Shown here piece after piece: positions 8,912 to 17,392 of a stretch of DNA of 64,000 bases. The stretch's first letter is position 1. Each line of letters starts with the position of its first letter. Made by a program: the position numbers and the translations under genes. Origin of the DNA: Deltaproteobacteria bacterium (GTDB taxonomy: Bacteria > Desulfobacterota > Desulfobacteria > Desulfobacterales > Desulfosarcinaceae); NCBI GenBank assembly GCA_020444075.1, contig JAHLLR010000013.1, positions 28,015 to 92,014 on the forward strand, written 5' to 3'. The notes under the pieces were generated by a model. It was not told where the DNA came from, searched no databases, and saw only the letters and a program-made list of their open reading frames with translations.

Positions 8912-10681
8912 TTGATCAGGATCCCGGCGCTGCCAACAAACTCTTTCATGGATTATTTCACCATACTTAACCTGGATCGGGAACCCTTCTCCAACTCTCC
9001 GGATCCAGACTTTTTTTTTCAGTCCAGACAGCATGTGGACTGTATGCAGAAGCTCGAGCTGGCCCTTCGGCTGAAGCGGGGGCTCAATATCGTCATCGGC
9101 GCCGTGGGCTCCGGGAAAACAACGCTCTGCCGGACCCTGTTGAAAAAATTCGCTTCAGACCGCACCATTGAGTCCCACCTGATTCTGGATCCTTCATTCA
9201 ATGCACCGTTGGCTTTTTTGGAAAGCATCTGCTCATTGATCGTCGACAAGGGCATCTCCGGCAATGACGAGCATGGTTTCAAGGAACAGATCAAGCATCA
9301 CCTTTTTAAAAAGGGCATACACGAGAAAAAAACTATCGTTCTGATCATCGACGAGGGGCAGAAACTTCCCGTTTTTTGCCTTGAGATCCTAAGAGAATTC
9401 TTAAACTACGAAACCAATGATCATAAGTTGCTTCAAATCGTTCTTTTTGCCCAGGAGGAATTCCGGGAAGTTCTGAATTGTCACGCCAACCTGGCCGACC
9501 GGGTTAACCTGATCCATTTTCTGGGGCCGATGAGCCTTGCCGACACCCGTCAGATGATCAGTTTCCGCATCAAACTTGCCAGCAGCCAGCCCCGCCCACC
9601 GGAACTGTTCACGGGGCTGGCGCTATGGGCCATTTACCGCGCGACAGGCGGCTACCCCAGGAAAATCATCAACCTGTGCCATCAGTGCATGCTGGCGTTG
9701 ATTGTTCAGAACCGCACGCGGGTTACCTGGCGCCTGGTCCGGTCCTGTATGGACCGTTCTCTGGCTCAGCGTTCACAGGCTCATCGCCATCGCCGAACCA
9801 TGGCTTTTTCGGCGCTGGTGTTCTTGGCCGCCACCGGACTGATATCCATCGCCATGCCGGGTTGGCGCCCTTCACTATCATTTCTGGCCAGCGCCAACCA
9901 CCCGACACCAATTCAGGATAAAGCGAACCCACCGCCGCTTATGGCGGCGCCCATTTCAGGACCCGATAGGCCGGTGCCTTTAAATCAATCTCGCGCAGGT
10001 GTTCCGATGGCTGCCCACATTCAGCCAGCCGATGAAAGACTTGACGCCGTTGACACAAAGGGTCCAACATCATCACCCCTTAAGGTGGCTTCCATTTCCG
10101 ATACGCCGGGATCCCCGGATCCTGTTCATAAAATAACCGCTTCAGATGGGCAGTTGCAAAAAACGGATGTTGGTAAACCGGCACAACCTGCACTGCTCGG
10201 TGCATTGACCGTGAAGAAAAACGATACCCTGGGAGCGATGGTCAAAATCATCTACGGTGATTTTCGTGACCGCATCCTCAAGGCGGTGCTGGATGCCAAC
10301 CCCCACATCGCCGATGCCGATGCCATACGCGTGGGAGACACCATTGCCTTCCCCGCGATTCCTGTACCTTTTGTTCAACGATCCTACCCGCTGTGGTGGC
10401 TCAAAGTGGGTCAGGCTGCATCGCTGGACGAAGCTTTTCGACGATCGATCAAATCATCTGAAAATAAAAGCGTTCCCTTGATTCGCATAATTACCGAATG
10501 GGCCCCTAAAAACGGATTGAAATACGGGATCTATGTTTCCGGTTATTTTTTTAACCCGTCCGCGGCCGAAAATATGCTGACAAAACTGCCAGCCGATTTT
10601 TCCGGTTCCGCCGAAATTATTTCCGGCTGGACCGACCAAACCGTTCTTTTTTCCGATCCTTTTCTGGGAAAAGGATATTGA
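8912..10681 (+). CDS. MshM/ExeA-type AAA ATPase with LysM domain
   Basis: ExeA/GspA/MshM-like ATPase thought to couple secretin assembly to the cell wall. The N-terminus (MDYFTILNLDREPFSNSPDP) is diagnostic. Walker A GAVGSGKTT lies near residue 63 and Walker B VLIIDEGQ near 143. A transmembrane helix (about 296-318) leads to a Pro-rich periplasmic linker, a LysM peptidoglycan-binding domain (about 429-482, VKKNDTLGAMVKIIYG) and a C-terminal region of SPOR-like character. MshM proper is shorter, so the periplasmic tail makes this closer to GspA. The TTG start 8912 has GAAGG 7 nt upstream; ATG 8948 gives the canonical N-terminus but has no visible Shine-Dalgarno. Confidence 0.82.
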   Translation: MIRIPALPTNSFMDYFTILNLDREPFSNSPDPDFFFQSRQHVDCMQKLELALRLKRGLNIVIGAVGSGKTTLCRTLLKKFASDRTIESHLILDPSFNAPLAFLESICSLIVDKGISGNDEHGFKEQIKHHLFKKGIHEKKTIVLIIDEGQKLPVFCLEILREFLNYETNDHKLLQIVLFAQEEFREVLNCHANLADRVNLIHFLGPMSLADTRQMISFRIKLASSQPRPPELFTGLALWAIYRATGGYPRKIINLCHQCMLALIVQNRTRVTWRLVRSCMDRSLAQRSQAHRHRRTMAFSALVFLAATGLISIAMPGWRPSLSFLASANHPTPIQDKANPPPLMAAPISGPDRPVPLNQSRAGVPMAAHIQPADERLDAVDTKGPTSSPLKVASISDTPGSPDPVHKITASDGQLQKTDVGKPAQPALLGALTVKKNDTLGAMVKIIYGDFRDRILKAVLDANPHIADADAIRVGDTIAFPAIPVPFVQRSYPLWWLKVGQAASLDEAFRRSIKSSENKSVPLIRIITEWAPKNGLKYGIYVSGYFFNPSAAENMLTKLPADFSGSAEIISGWTDQTVLFSDPFLGKGY

Positions 10682-10716
10682 CGATATAAGGAACGTGGAA
10701 GGATGCCGGTGAACAT

Positions 10717-12426
10717 GTGAAAGAAAAGAAAAAACTCGGCGAAATGCTCCTCGATGGCGGTCTGTTGACTGAAGACCAGCTCAAACAGGCCGTTGCCGAT
10801 CACAAACGCAACAATATGAAACTGGGTGAATACCTAGTTCGGGAGGGGATCGTCAGCAGCTCCGAAATCGTGAACCTGGTGTCCCAGCAGCTTGCCATTG
10901 AAAAATACCGACCGGACGCCTACCCCATTGACATTTCTCTGTCCGCTGTCATCCCACTCGAGATGTGTCAGAAATATCAATTGATTCCCATTGAGCGGAC
11001 AAGTCATTTACTGAAGATCGCCATGACCGATCCTATGGATATCAACGCTCTGGATGCCATTGAAGTGTTCACGAATATCGAGGTGGAATCGGTAATCTGC
11101 ACCTACCAGGAACTCAACCATATGATTTCCAGCCTTTACGGCACCTATTCCGCTATCGGGGGGGTGCTGGACGGCATGAGTGAAATGCAGATCGAGAGCG
11201 CCCATGATGCCGAAACGGCTGCCGTCTCAGAGGATGTGGAAGTCAGTTCCCTGCATGATATGGCGGAAGAGGCACCGGTCATTCGCCTGGTAAATTCGAT
11301 CCTCTCCCAAGCCGTCCGTGAAGGTGCCAGCGACATCCACATCTCTCCGGAAAAGGATTATGTCCAGGTGCGCTTCCGGGTTGACGGCAAACTTCACGAA
11401 GTGCCGGCGCCGCCCAAATCATTGCTGCTTCTGATTATTTCCAGGCTTAAAATTTTATCCAACATGGATATTTCCCTTTCCCGGATTCCCCAGGACGGCC
11501 GTTTTACCATCCGCATGGACAACAAGGAGATCAATATCCGGGCGTCGACCATTCCCACCATCTACGGGGAAAACATGGTGCTGCGACTGCTCGACACCAG
11601 CGGTGGGGTCTATTCTCTGGAGCACCTGGGTATGAGTGAAGCAGATATTCTAAAACTGGAGCCCATCATCAACAAGCCATACGGTATGATTTTGAGTACG
11701 GGGCCCACAGGAAGCGGTAAGAGTACGACGCTTTATTCCATACTCAAGAAAATCAACCAGCCTGATATCAATATTATTACGATTGAAGACCCTGTTGAAT
11801 ACCGGGTGAACAAAATCCGTCAGATCCAGCTCAACCGCAAGGCAGGGATGTCATTTGCCAGCGGCCTGCGTTCCATCATGCGCCAGGATCCGGATGTAAT
11901 CATGGTCGGAGAGATTCGAGATTCGGAAACGGCCGGCATTGCCGTTCAAAGTGCCCTCACCGGCCACCGCGTGCTGAGCACGGTTCACACCAACGATGCT
12001 GCCGGCGCCATCACCCGCTTTATCGATATGGGCATCGAGCCCTTTCTCGTCTCATCGGTGATGCTGGTTTCCATCGCCCAGAGACTGGTTCGCAAAGTCT
12101 GCCCTTTTTGCAAAAAACCCTGGAAGCCCCCTGCTGCCGCCCTTTCCTACTGGGGGTTGGATAAAATCCAGGGTGCTGATTTCGTCCAGGGAAAAGGCTG
12201 CTATAACTGCATGGACAAAGGATATAAAGGACGCACCGGAATTTTTGAAGTACTGGTCATCGATGAAATGATTCAGGAGATGATTCTGCGCCGGGCGTCC
12301 TCCCAGGAAATCATGCGAACCGCCAGGGAATCCGGCCACCTGCGCACCTTGAAAGATGATGCCACAAGAAAAGTACTCGATGGAGAAACAACCCTTGACG
12401 AAGCCGTAACCGCAGTGATGATGTAG
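10717..12426 (+). CDS. mshE: Type IV pilus/type II secretion assembly ATPase (MshE/PilB/GspE family)
   Basis: Hexameric cytoplasmic ATPase that powers pilin polymerisation. An N-terminal MshEN-type region (KLGEMLLDGGLLTEDQL; KLGEYLVREGIVSSSEI) comes first; its repeated LGE/LGxxL pattern is the c-di-GMP-binding signature of MshEN domains in PilB/MshE. Then follow the N2 domain, Walker A GPTGSGKSTT, the Asp box (ITIEDPVEY), Walker B (MVGEIRDSETAGIAVQSALTGH) and the His box (STVHTND). The tetracysteine zinc element is intact (CPFCKKP and CYNC). 569 residues is typical. The start is GTG at 10717; a purine-rich GGAAGGA lies 15 nt upstream, rather far. Confidence 0.92.
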   Translation: MKEKKKLGEMLLDGGLLTEDQLKQAVADHKRNNMKLGEYLVREGIVSSSEIVNLVSQQLAIEKYRPDAYPIDISLSAVIPLEMCQKYQLIPIERTSHLLKIAMTDPMDINALDAIEVFTNIEVESVICTYQELNHMISSLYGTYSAIGGVLDGMSEMQIESAHDAETAAVSEDVEVSSLHDMAEEAPVIRLVNSILSQAVREGASDIHISPEKDYVQVRFRVDGKLHEVPAPPKSLLLLIISRLKILSNMDISLSRIPQDGRFTIRMDNKEINIRASTIPTIYGENMVLRLLDTSGGVYSLEHLGMSEADILKLEPIINKPYGMILSTGPTGSGKSTTLYSILKKINQPDINIITIEDPVEYRVNKIRQIQLNRKAGMSFASGLRSIMRQDPDVIMVGEIRDSETAGIAVQSALTGHRVLSTVHTNDAAGAITRFIDMGIEPFLVSSVMLVSIAQRLVRKVCPFCKKPWKPPAAALSYWGLDKIQGADFVQGKGCYNCMDKGYKGRTGIFEVLVIDEMIQEMILRRASSQEIMRTARESGHLRTLKDDATRKVLDGETTLDEAVTAVMM

Positions 12427-12453
12427 AACGCTGAGATTTACAGAAGCAAGTTT

Positions 12454-13674
12454 ATGACAAAATATTATTACCAGGCGATTACTGAAAACGGCAGTCCAGT
12501 CTCCGGCGCCATCGATGCCGATTCTGCGGAAGGCGCCACCAGTGCGCTCGTGTCTCGGGGGTATATCCCGCAAAAAATCACCGATGCCTCAAAATCAGGG
12601 ATTGGTTTTTTCCTGGCAGAACTGCAGGAAAAACTTACGCCTGTCAAATTGCCCGAGTTAATTCTGTTCACCAAGCAGCTCAGGACTTTGATCCGCGCCG
12701 GAGTTCCCATGCTTAAACTTCTCCAGGTGCTTGAAAATCAAAGCGAAAACATCAAGCTGAAGCGCATTATCGTCTCCATCTCCCAGGATATCCGGGAAGG
12801 CGGAAGCCTATATGACGGATTCCGGAAATACCCCTCTGTTTTTTCACCTTTGTACTGCAGCATGCTTCATGCCGGTGAAACGAGCGGTGCCCTGCCCGAA
12901 ATTTTGGACCGCCTGATCTATATCATGGACCATGATCATAAAATTCGATCCGATATCCGTTCGGCGCTTCAGTACCCGGCCATTGTCATCATCTCCCTGC
13001 TGGCTGCTTTTTTTATTTTACTGACCCTGGTCATTCCCAAATTCGCCGGAATATTTATAAAATCAGGGCTCCACCTGCCGCTTCCCACGGTGATCTGCAT
13101 GAAATTGTATGCCTTCATGGTCTCTTTCTGGCCGGTGTTGATCCTCATGGCTGTGGGTACGGGCATACTTATCAACATCTATCTAAAAACCGAAAGCGGG
13201 CAATTCAGGCGCGATAAACTCATGCTCAATCTACCCTTGTTTGGCGTGTTGGTCCGCAAGGCGGCGATGGCACGATTTGCAAGTATTTTTGCCATTCTTC
13301 AGGCCAGTGGGATATCCGTGCTGGAAACCATGTCCATTCTTTCCGAAACCATCAACAACGCTGCGTTATCCAGAGCATTCGAGAATATTACCGAACGCCT
13401 GGAAGAAGGACGCGGAATCTCCGGTCCGCTTGCCACTTCACCGTATTTCACGCCGATCATAATCAACATGGTCGCTATTGGCGAGGAATCCGGGAATCTC
13501 GATGAAATGCTCCACGAAGCGGCCGAGCACTACGATTCTGAACTCGAGTTCGCCATGAAACGGATCTCCGATTCCATCGGTCCGCTATTGACGATATGCC
13601 TGGCGGCCGTTGTTCTGTTTTTTGCACTGGCCATCTACCTGCCCATGTGGGACTTGGTCAAAATGGTTAAATAA
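12454..13674 (+). CDS. mshG: Inner-membrane platform protein (MshG/PilC/GspF family)
   Basis: Polytopic platform protein around which the assembly ATPase turns. 406 residues with two homologous GspF domains: the first (about 70-190) begins LPELILFTKQLRTLIRAGVPMLKLL and the second (about 275-390) begins AMARFASIFAILQASGISVLETM, each ending in hydrophobic helices; three transmembrane segments are visible near 168-190, 220-242 and 378-400. The conserved GEESGNLDEML motif is present. ATG 12454, 27 bp after mshE; its TAA overlaps the next gene's ATG (TAATG), so translation of the sigma-54 activator is likely coupled to it. Confidence 0.9.
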   Translation: MTKYYYQAITENGSPVSGAIDADSAEGATSALVSRGYIPQKITDASKSGIGFFLAELQEKLTPVKLPELILFTKQLRTLIRAGVPMLKLLQVLENQSENIKLKRIIVSISQDIREGGSLYDGFRKYPSVFSPLYCSMLHAGETSGALPEILDRLIYIMDHDHKIRSDIRSALQYPAIVIISLLAAFFILLTLVIPKFAGIFIKSGLHLPLPTVICMKLYAFMVSFWPVLILMAVGTGILINIYLKTESGQFRRDKLMLNLPLFGVLVRKAAMARFASIFAILQASGISVLETMSILSETINNAALSRAFENITERLEEGRGISGPLATSPYFTPIIINMVAIGEESGNLDEMLHEAAEHYDSELEFAMKRISDSIGPLLTICLAAVVLFFALAIYLPMWDLVKMVK

Positions 13675-15014
13675 TGAAAGATATTCGCTTCAACATAAGC
13701 CTGTATATCATCATTCCGGTTATTTTTGCCGGAATCGCAATCCTGTCCATCATTGTCACCTACAATACGACCATGTATTACCTTGCCAAAGCCTTGAACC
13801 CCCAATGGCCGGTGGTGTGGTGGGGGATGCTGCTGATTGCCTTTACCTTGATCAGCGGTATTCTGATCGTAAAATTACTGATTGATCCGGTTAAGCGTTT
13901 TGTTTCCAAAACAAAAGATTTAGGAATTGTTAAAAATGTCGATCAACCTGCAAATGCCTCCGCCGCCACCGATGACATGGGCAAGTTTACCAGGGTGTTC
14001 GAACAGGTATCGGAACTGTTAAGCAAGGTCGAAGCCCGGCAACTGTTTCCGGACATCATCGGTGAGAGCAAAGTTATGCGCGGGGTGTTTAACCAGATAG
14101 TCAAAGTGGCACCCAAAGAATCCACGGTTCTGGTAATGGGCGAAACCGGAACGGGTAAAGAACTCATTGCGCGAAGCATCCACCAGCACAGCAAACGGCA
14201 GGACAAACCTTTCGTCGCTATTAATTGCGCGGCCATTCCTGAAACGTTATTGGAAAGTGAATTGTTCGGCCACGAAAAAGGGGCCTTCACCGGTGCAAAT
14301 ACTAAAAAACCCGGCAAATTCGAACTGGCGGATGGCGGTACACTTTTTCTGGATGAAATCGGCGACATGCCGTTGGAAACCCAAGCCAAGGTGCTTCGCG
14401 CCATTGAGGAGAATACCATTGAGCGGGTGGGCGCCATAAGACCGATAAAAGTCAACGTCCGTTTCATCGCGGCCACGAATCGTAACCTTGAAAAAATGGT
14501 TGAGAGCGGTCGCTTTCGCCAAGATTTGTTCTACCGGCTCAATGTCTTTTCCATTATGCTGCCGCCTCTGAGACATCGACGGGAAGACATTCCCTTGCTC
14601 ACCGAAAAATTCCTGAATGAAATGGGCCAAGAGCAACACCTCTCATCGGAAGCCCTCCAATTGCTGATGACCAATGATTGGCCGGGAAATGTTAGGGAAC
14701 TGAAAAATGCATTGGAATCGGCAGCCGTTCTCGCAGATAAAAAAATTATGGCGTCCAACCTGCCCTTTTCATTAAAACGAAATGAAGGCAAAAATGGTTC
14801 TCCTCTCCACTTCCCCCAAACAGAGCTGGCGTTGAATGGAAACGATAATCTGGATAGGCGAATCAAACATTTTGAACGTGAAATTATTGTTGACGCTCTT
14901 CGCCAAGCCGATGGCATTCAAGTCAAGGCCGCTACCCTTCTTGGTATCAAAGAAAGGAGTTTGTGGCACAGAATAAAAAAGCATCAGATCGATATCACCG
15001 AATTCAAACCATAG
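13674..15014 (+). CDS. Membrane-anchored sigma-54 activator of the pilus cluster
   Basis: Bacterial enhancer-binding protein, predicted to remodel sigma-54 RNA polymerase. Two transmembrane helices (about residues 8-28 and 45-66) and a short HAMP-like linker replace the usual receiver or GAF domain. The AAA+ domain has Walker A GETGTGKE (about 156), the sigma-54 contact loop GAFTGA (about 203), Walker B LFLDEIGDM, and ends in a Fis-type helix-turn-helix (VKAATLLGIKERSLWHRIKK). It starts in a TAATG overlap with mshG. A probable target is the -24/-12 promoter at 15185, 170 bp downstream. PilR is the functional analogue, but PilR carries a receiver domain that is missing here. Confidence 0.88.
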   Translation: MKDIRFNISLYIIIPVIFAGIAILSIIVTYNTTMYYLAKALNPQWPVVWWGMLLIAFTLISGILIVKLLIDPVKRFVSKTKDLGIVKNVDQPANASAATDDMGKFTRVFEQVSELLSKVEARQLFPDIIGESKVMRGVFNQIVKVAPKESTVLVMGETGTGKELIARSIHQHSKRQDKPFVAINCAAIPETLLESELFGHEKGAFTGANTKKPGKFELADGGTLFLDEIGDMPLETQAKVLRAIEENTIERVGAIRPIKVNVRFIAATNRNLEKMVESGRFRQDLFYRLNVFSIMLPPLRHRREDIPLLTEKFLNEMGQEQHLSSEALQLLMTNDWPGNVRELKNALESAAVLADKKIMASNLPFSLKRNEGKNGSPLHFPQTELALNGNDNLDRRIKHFEREIIVDALRQADGIQVKAATLLGIKERSLWHRIKKHQIDITEFKP

Positions 15015-15184
15015 TCGGCAATTCAGACCTTCAATTTCTGGAGTTTTAACCTACATAATTTGGAGGTCTTGTATTGTTTGATAAAATTATTAATCAAAGA
15101 ACTCTCGAAGATTTTTTTTCCTTGCTATTTTTATTCTATTTTTCCTTATGGTTAAATAATCTAAAACAGAAAACCTTAACTGGC

Positions 15185-15200
15185 TGGCATCATCTGTGCT
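15185..15200 (+). promoter_or_regulatory. Sigma-54 (-24/-12) promoter of the pilin gene
   Basis: TGGCATCATCTGTGCT matches the sigma-54 consensus (TGGCACG-N4-TTGCW), with GG at 15186-15187 and GC at 15198-15199 separated by exactly 10 nt. Transcription would start near 15211, about 35 nt before the chosen pilin ATG. The AT-rich 170 bp between the activator gene and this site could hold its enhancer sites; no clear repeated enhancer was recognised. Confidence 0.75.
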
Positions 15201-15245
15201 GATAATTGCATAAACGCAACCATCACAATGTCGAAATGGAGAGAT

Positions 15246-15641
15246 ATGACTGACGATCGTAAACTAAAAATGATTTTAGCAAACCAAAAAGGATTTACCC
15301 TCATAGAAATAATTGCCGTCCTTGTTATCCTGGGTATTTTGGCCGCAGTCGCCATCCCCAGATATTTCGACCTTCAAACTGAGGCACAAAACAAGGCATT
15401 GGACGCTGCCCTCGGTGAAGGCGTCGGCAGGGTGAATCAACATTTCGGCAAACAGATCCTTGCAGGATCAACAACAGCTGAGATCACTTACAGCGATGCC
15501 ACGATCGGTACCAATCTTGGCGATTTCACATTACAAACCACAGATAATACTACAACTATTACACTAACCGTAACGGGAAAAACCGGGACATTGGCTGGCA
15601 AGACACAAAGCAAAACCATTCCACGCCCCGGCTCACCTTGA
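15246..15641 (+). CDS. Type IV prepilin / pseudopilin
   Basis: Prepilin with a processing site KG|FTLIE: cleavage after Gly leaves Phe1 and the essential Glu5, followed by the hydrophobic helix IIAVLVILGILAAVAIP. The remaining globular part is short and Thr-rich, with no cysteine pair, so it lacks the disulphide D-region of classical type IVa pilins. The track's start is 15228; ATG 15246, preceded by GGAGAG at close spacing, gives a 16-residue leader and 131 residues in total. It is separate from the assembly genes, behind its own sigma-54 promoter, which fits a major pilin made in quantity. It could instead be a pseudopilin. Confidence 0.85.
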   Translation: MTDDRKLKMILANQKGFTLIEIIAVLVILGILAAVAIPRYFDLQTEAQNKALDAALGEGVGRVNQHFGKQILAGSTTAEITYSDATIGTNLGDFTLQTTDNTTTITLTVTGKTGTLAGKTQSKTIPRPGSP

Positions 15642-15757
15642 TCCTTGCCTCCAACCAACACCCTTCAAATTGAAGGAATTCAAAATCAAGCGCTGTGTTG
15701 TATAGTCAATTTGGCTGTCACCAACGTAGAAGGGGGGATTTTAAATGGCATTCCCTC

Positions 15758-15832
15758 TGACGAGGATACTTTTATGTATTTTAGAAATGACATGACATAG
15801 TTTTTTGCACCGATTCAAATCCTGTTGTCCTG
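15758..15832 (+). other. tRNA-like fragment (3' end resembling a tRNA, body degenerate)
   Basis: The last 23 nt of this stretch (TTCAAATCC...CCTGACCA) read like the T-loop, acceptor strand and CCA of a tRNA, and 75 nt upstream GAGGATA can pair in 6 of 7 positions with the acceptor strand. However, the D-loop GG is absent, the T-stem pairs in only 3 of 5 positions and no proper anticodon stem forms. It is therefore not called a functional tRNA. A terminator-like hairpin follows at 15846. Confidence 0.25.
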
Positions 15833-15845
15833 ACCAATTCGTTTG

Positions 15846-15884
15846 AAAGGGGTTACGGTTGCAAAATCGTGCCCTTTTTCATTT
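15846..15884 (+). terminator. Rho-independent terminator downstream of the pilin
   Basis: AAAGGG pairs with CCCTTT around an inner ACG/CGT step, followed by a T-rich tail (CCCTTTTTCATTTT). It separates the pilin transcript from the dehydrogenase gene at 15922. The stem is imperfect. Confidence 0.5.
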
Positions 15885-15921
15885 TCCATATCTATTGATC
15901 TGACCTGTAAAGGAGGAACAA

Positions 15922-16815
15922 ATGACCAACCAACGCATCGGATGGATCGGTACGGGGGTGATGGGCGCGTCCATGTGTGGGCACCTGCTGAACGCGGGAC
16001 ACCGATTGACTGTTTTTAGCCGAACCCGCGACAAAGCGCTCATGCTTCTGGAAAAAGGGGCTGCCTGGGCCGACACGCCTAAAGTCGTAGCACAAAACAG
16101 TGATATTGTTTTCACCATGGTAGGTTTTCCTGATGATGTCCGGGAAGTTATTCTGGGTGATGAAGGCGTCATGGCGGGAGCCAAAACTGGGGACACGGTG
16201 GTGGACATGACCACATCCAGCCCGGACCTGGCCCGATCCATTCACTATGAATGTGCGAAAAAGGGGGTTAAGGCACTGGATGCCCCGGTTTCCGGTGGTG
16301 ATGTGGGAGCCCGGGAAGCTACTTTGGCTATCATGGTAGGTGGAGACCAACCGGTGTTCGAGGCGGTGAAACCGCTGTTCGAGATTATGGGGAAAACCAT
16401 TGCCTTGATGGGGGGGGCAGGCTCCGGCCAGCACACCAAAATGACCAACCAGATTCTGATCGCCGGCACCATGATCGGTGTGGTTGAATCCCTTTTATAT
16501 GCCCAGCGGGCTGGTATGGATGCCCACCAGGTCATCGATGTGATTGGCAAAGGGGCAGCCAGTTCATGGTCCATCAATACTCTGGGTCGCAGAATTGCAG
16601 ATGGCGATTTCAACCCAGGTTTCTACATCAAGCACTTTGTAAAGGATATGGGCATAGCGTTGGAAGAAGCTCGGCACATTCACTTGTCGCTGCCCGGACT
16701 GGCCCTGGTTCACCAGTTTTACGTGGCGGCCATGGCAATGGGATGGGAAAATCTGGGCACCCAGGGATTATTTCAGGTGCTGGCGACCATGAACCGAAAA
16801 GCATCTACACGGTAG
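15922..16815 (+). CDS. 3-hydroxyisobutyrate dehydrogenase-family NAD(P)-dependent oxidoreductase
   Basis: Beta-hydroxyacid dehydrogenase (MmsB/GarR/GLYR family). The Rossmann start RIGWIGTGVMGASM comes first, then the substrate motif DAPVSGGDVGA (about residues 118-128), the catalytic Lys in GSGQHTKMTNQ (about 171) and the Asn four residues later. A C-terminal all-helical domain with FIKHFVKDMGIALEEA-like sequence (here YIKHFVKDM) completes the fold. 297 residues is the normal length. A strong AAAGGAGG precedes the ATG. The true substrate (hydroxyisobutyrate, tartronate semialdehyde or succinic semialdehyde) cannot be told from sequence. It is a monocistronic unit with no pathway neighbours. 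Confidence 0.88.
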   Translation: MTNQRIGWIGTGVMGASMCGHLLNAGHRLTVFSRTRDKALMLLEKGAAWADTPKVVAQNSDIVFTMVGFPDDVREVILGDEGVMAGAKTGDTVVDMTTSSPDLARSIHYECAKKGVKALDAPVSGGDVGAREATLAIMVGGDQPVFEAVKPLFEIMGKTIALMGGAGSGQHTKMTNQILIAGTMIGVVESLLYAQRAGMDAHQVIDVIGKGAASSWSINTLGRRIADGDFNPGFYIKHFVKDMGIALEEARHIHLSLPGLALVHQFYVAAMAMGWENLGTQGLFQVLATMNRKASTR

Positions 16816-16888
16816 GTTATAAACCCTGACCTTTATCGGTCAGGATCATGAATTTTCCTAACCCACGGTTACTACTTGTGGGCGGGCA

Positions 16889-17392
16889 TTAGTGGAGAAC
16901 CCGGTAGCGGATGCACAGCGTGTTTTCGTCAATCTGCCAGAATTTTTTCAAGGCCAGTTTCAGGTCCACGGCATCTGAAAAGATTGATAACCCTGACCCA
17001 AAGGCATAGGGTGAGAGGGTCAGGATCAACTCGTCAATGAGCCCTTTTGCTGCAAAAAGCTGGTTGATCTTCGCCCCGCCGACGACCACCGCTTCCTCGA
17101 AGCCCTGGGCGGCCAGATCGGAAATTATCTGCTCTGGAGGCGACTGGGTATACACCAGATCGTCCCGGTCGGACCTGCGTTCCGGGTTGCGGGTCATGAC
17201 GATGGTTTTACGGCCGGGCAGGACCCGCCCGATAATATCGAAGGTCGTTGAACCCATGATCATGACACCGGCCTTTTTGGTGATTTCGACGTACAGTCGT
17301 TTGTCGGCTTTTCCGGTCCAGTCGGGATAGTGATCTGAGGCTCTGGCGATCTTCCCATCAACGGTAATGGCGACCATCAGACAGACATGCAT
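16889..17392 (-). CDS. RibD C-terminal / dihydrofolate reductase-like protein
   Basis: Small NADPH-dependent reductase fold of the RibD_C/DHFR superfamily. 167 residues with VAITVDGKIARA near the start, the GSTTFD segment, GRKTIVMTRNP, and the cofactor loop VVVGGAKINQLFAAKGLIDELILTLSP, which is typical of the free-standing RibD_C family. It lacks the deaminase half of RibD and is not next to riboflavin genes, so the reaction is unknown. It is convergent with the dehydrogenase at 15922. Confidence 0.75.
   Translation of the reverse strand: MHVCLMVAITVDGKIARASDHYPDWTGKADKRLYVEITKKAGVMIMGSTTFDIIGRVLPGRKTIVMTRNPERRSDRDDLVYTQSPPEQIISDLAAQGFEEAVVVGGAKINQLFAAKGLIDELILTLSPYAFGSGLSIFSDAVDLKLALKKFWQIDENTLCIRYRVLH

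Noticed and set aside
15661-15676. Small palindrome CCTTCAAATTGAAGG after the pilin
   Set aside because: Stem of about 6 bp with a tiny loop and no U-tract; the hairpin at 15846 is the better terminator.
15766-15816. 16-codon ORF behind a G-run after the pilin
   Set aside because: Too short, no conserved feature; more likely part of the degenerate tRNA-like region.
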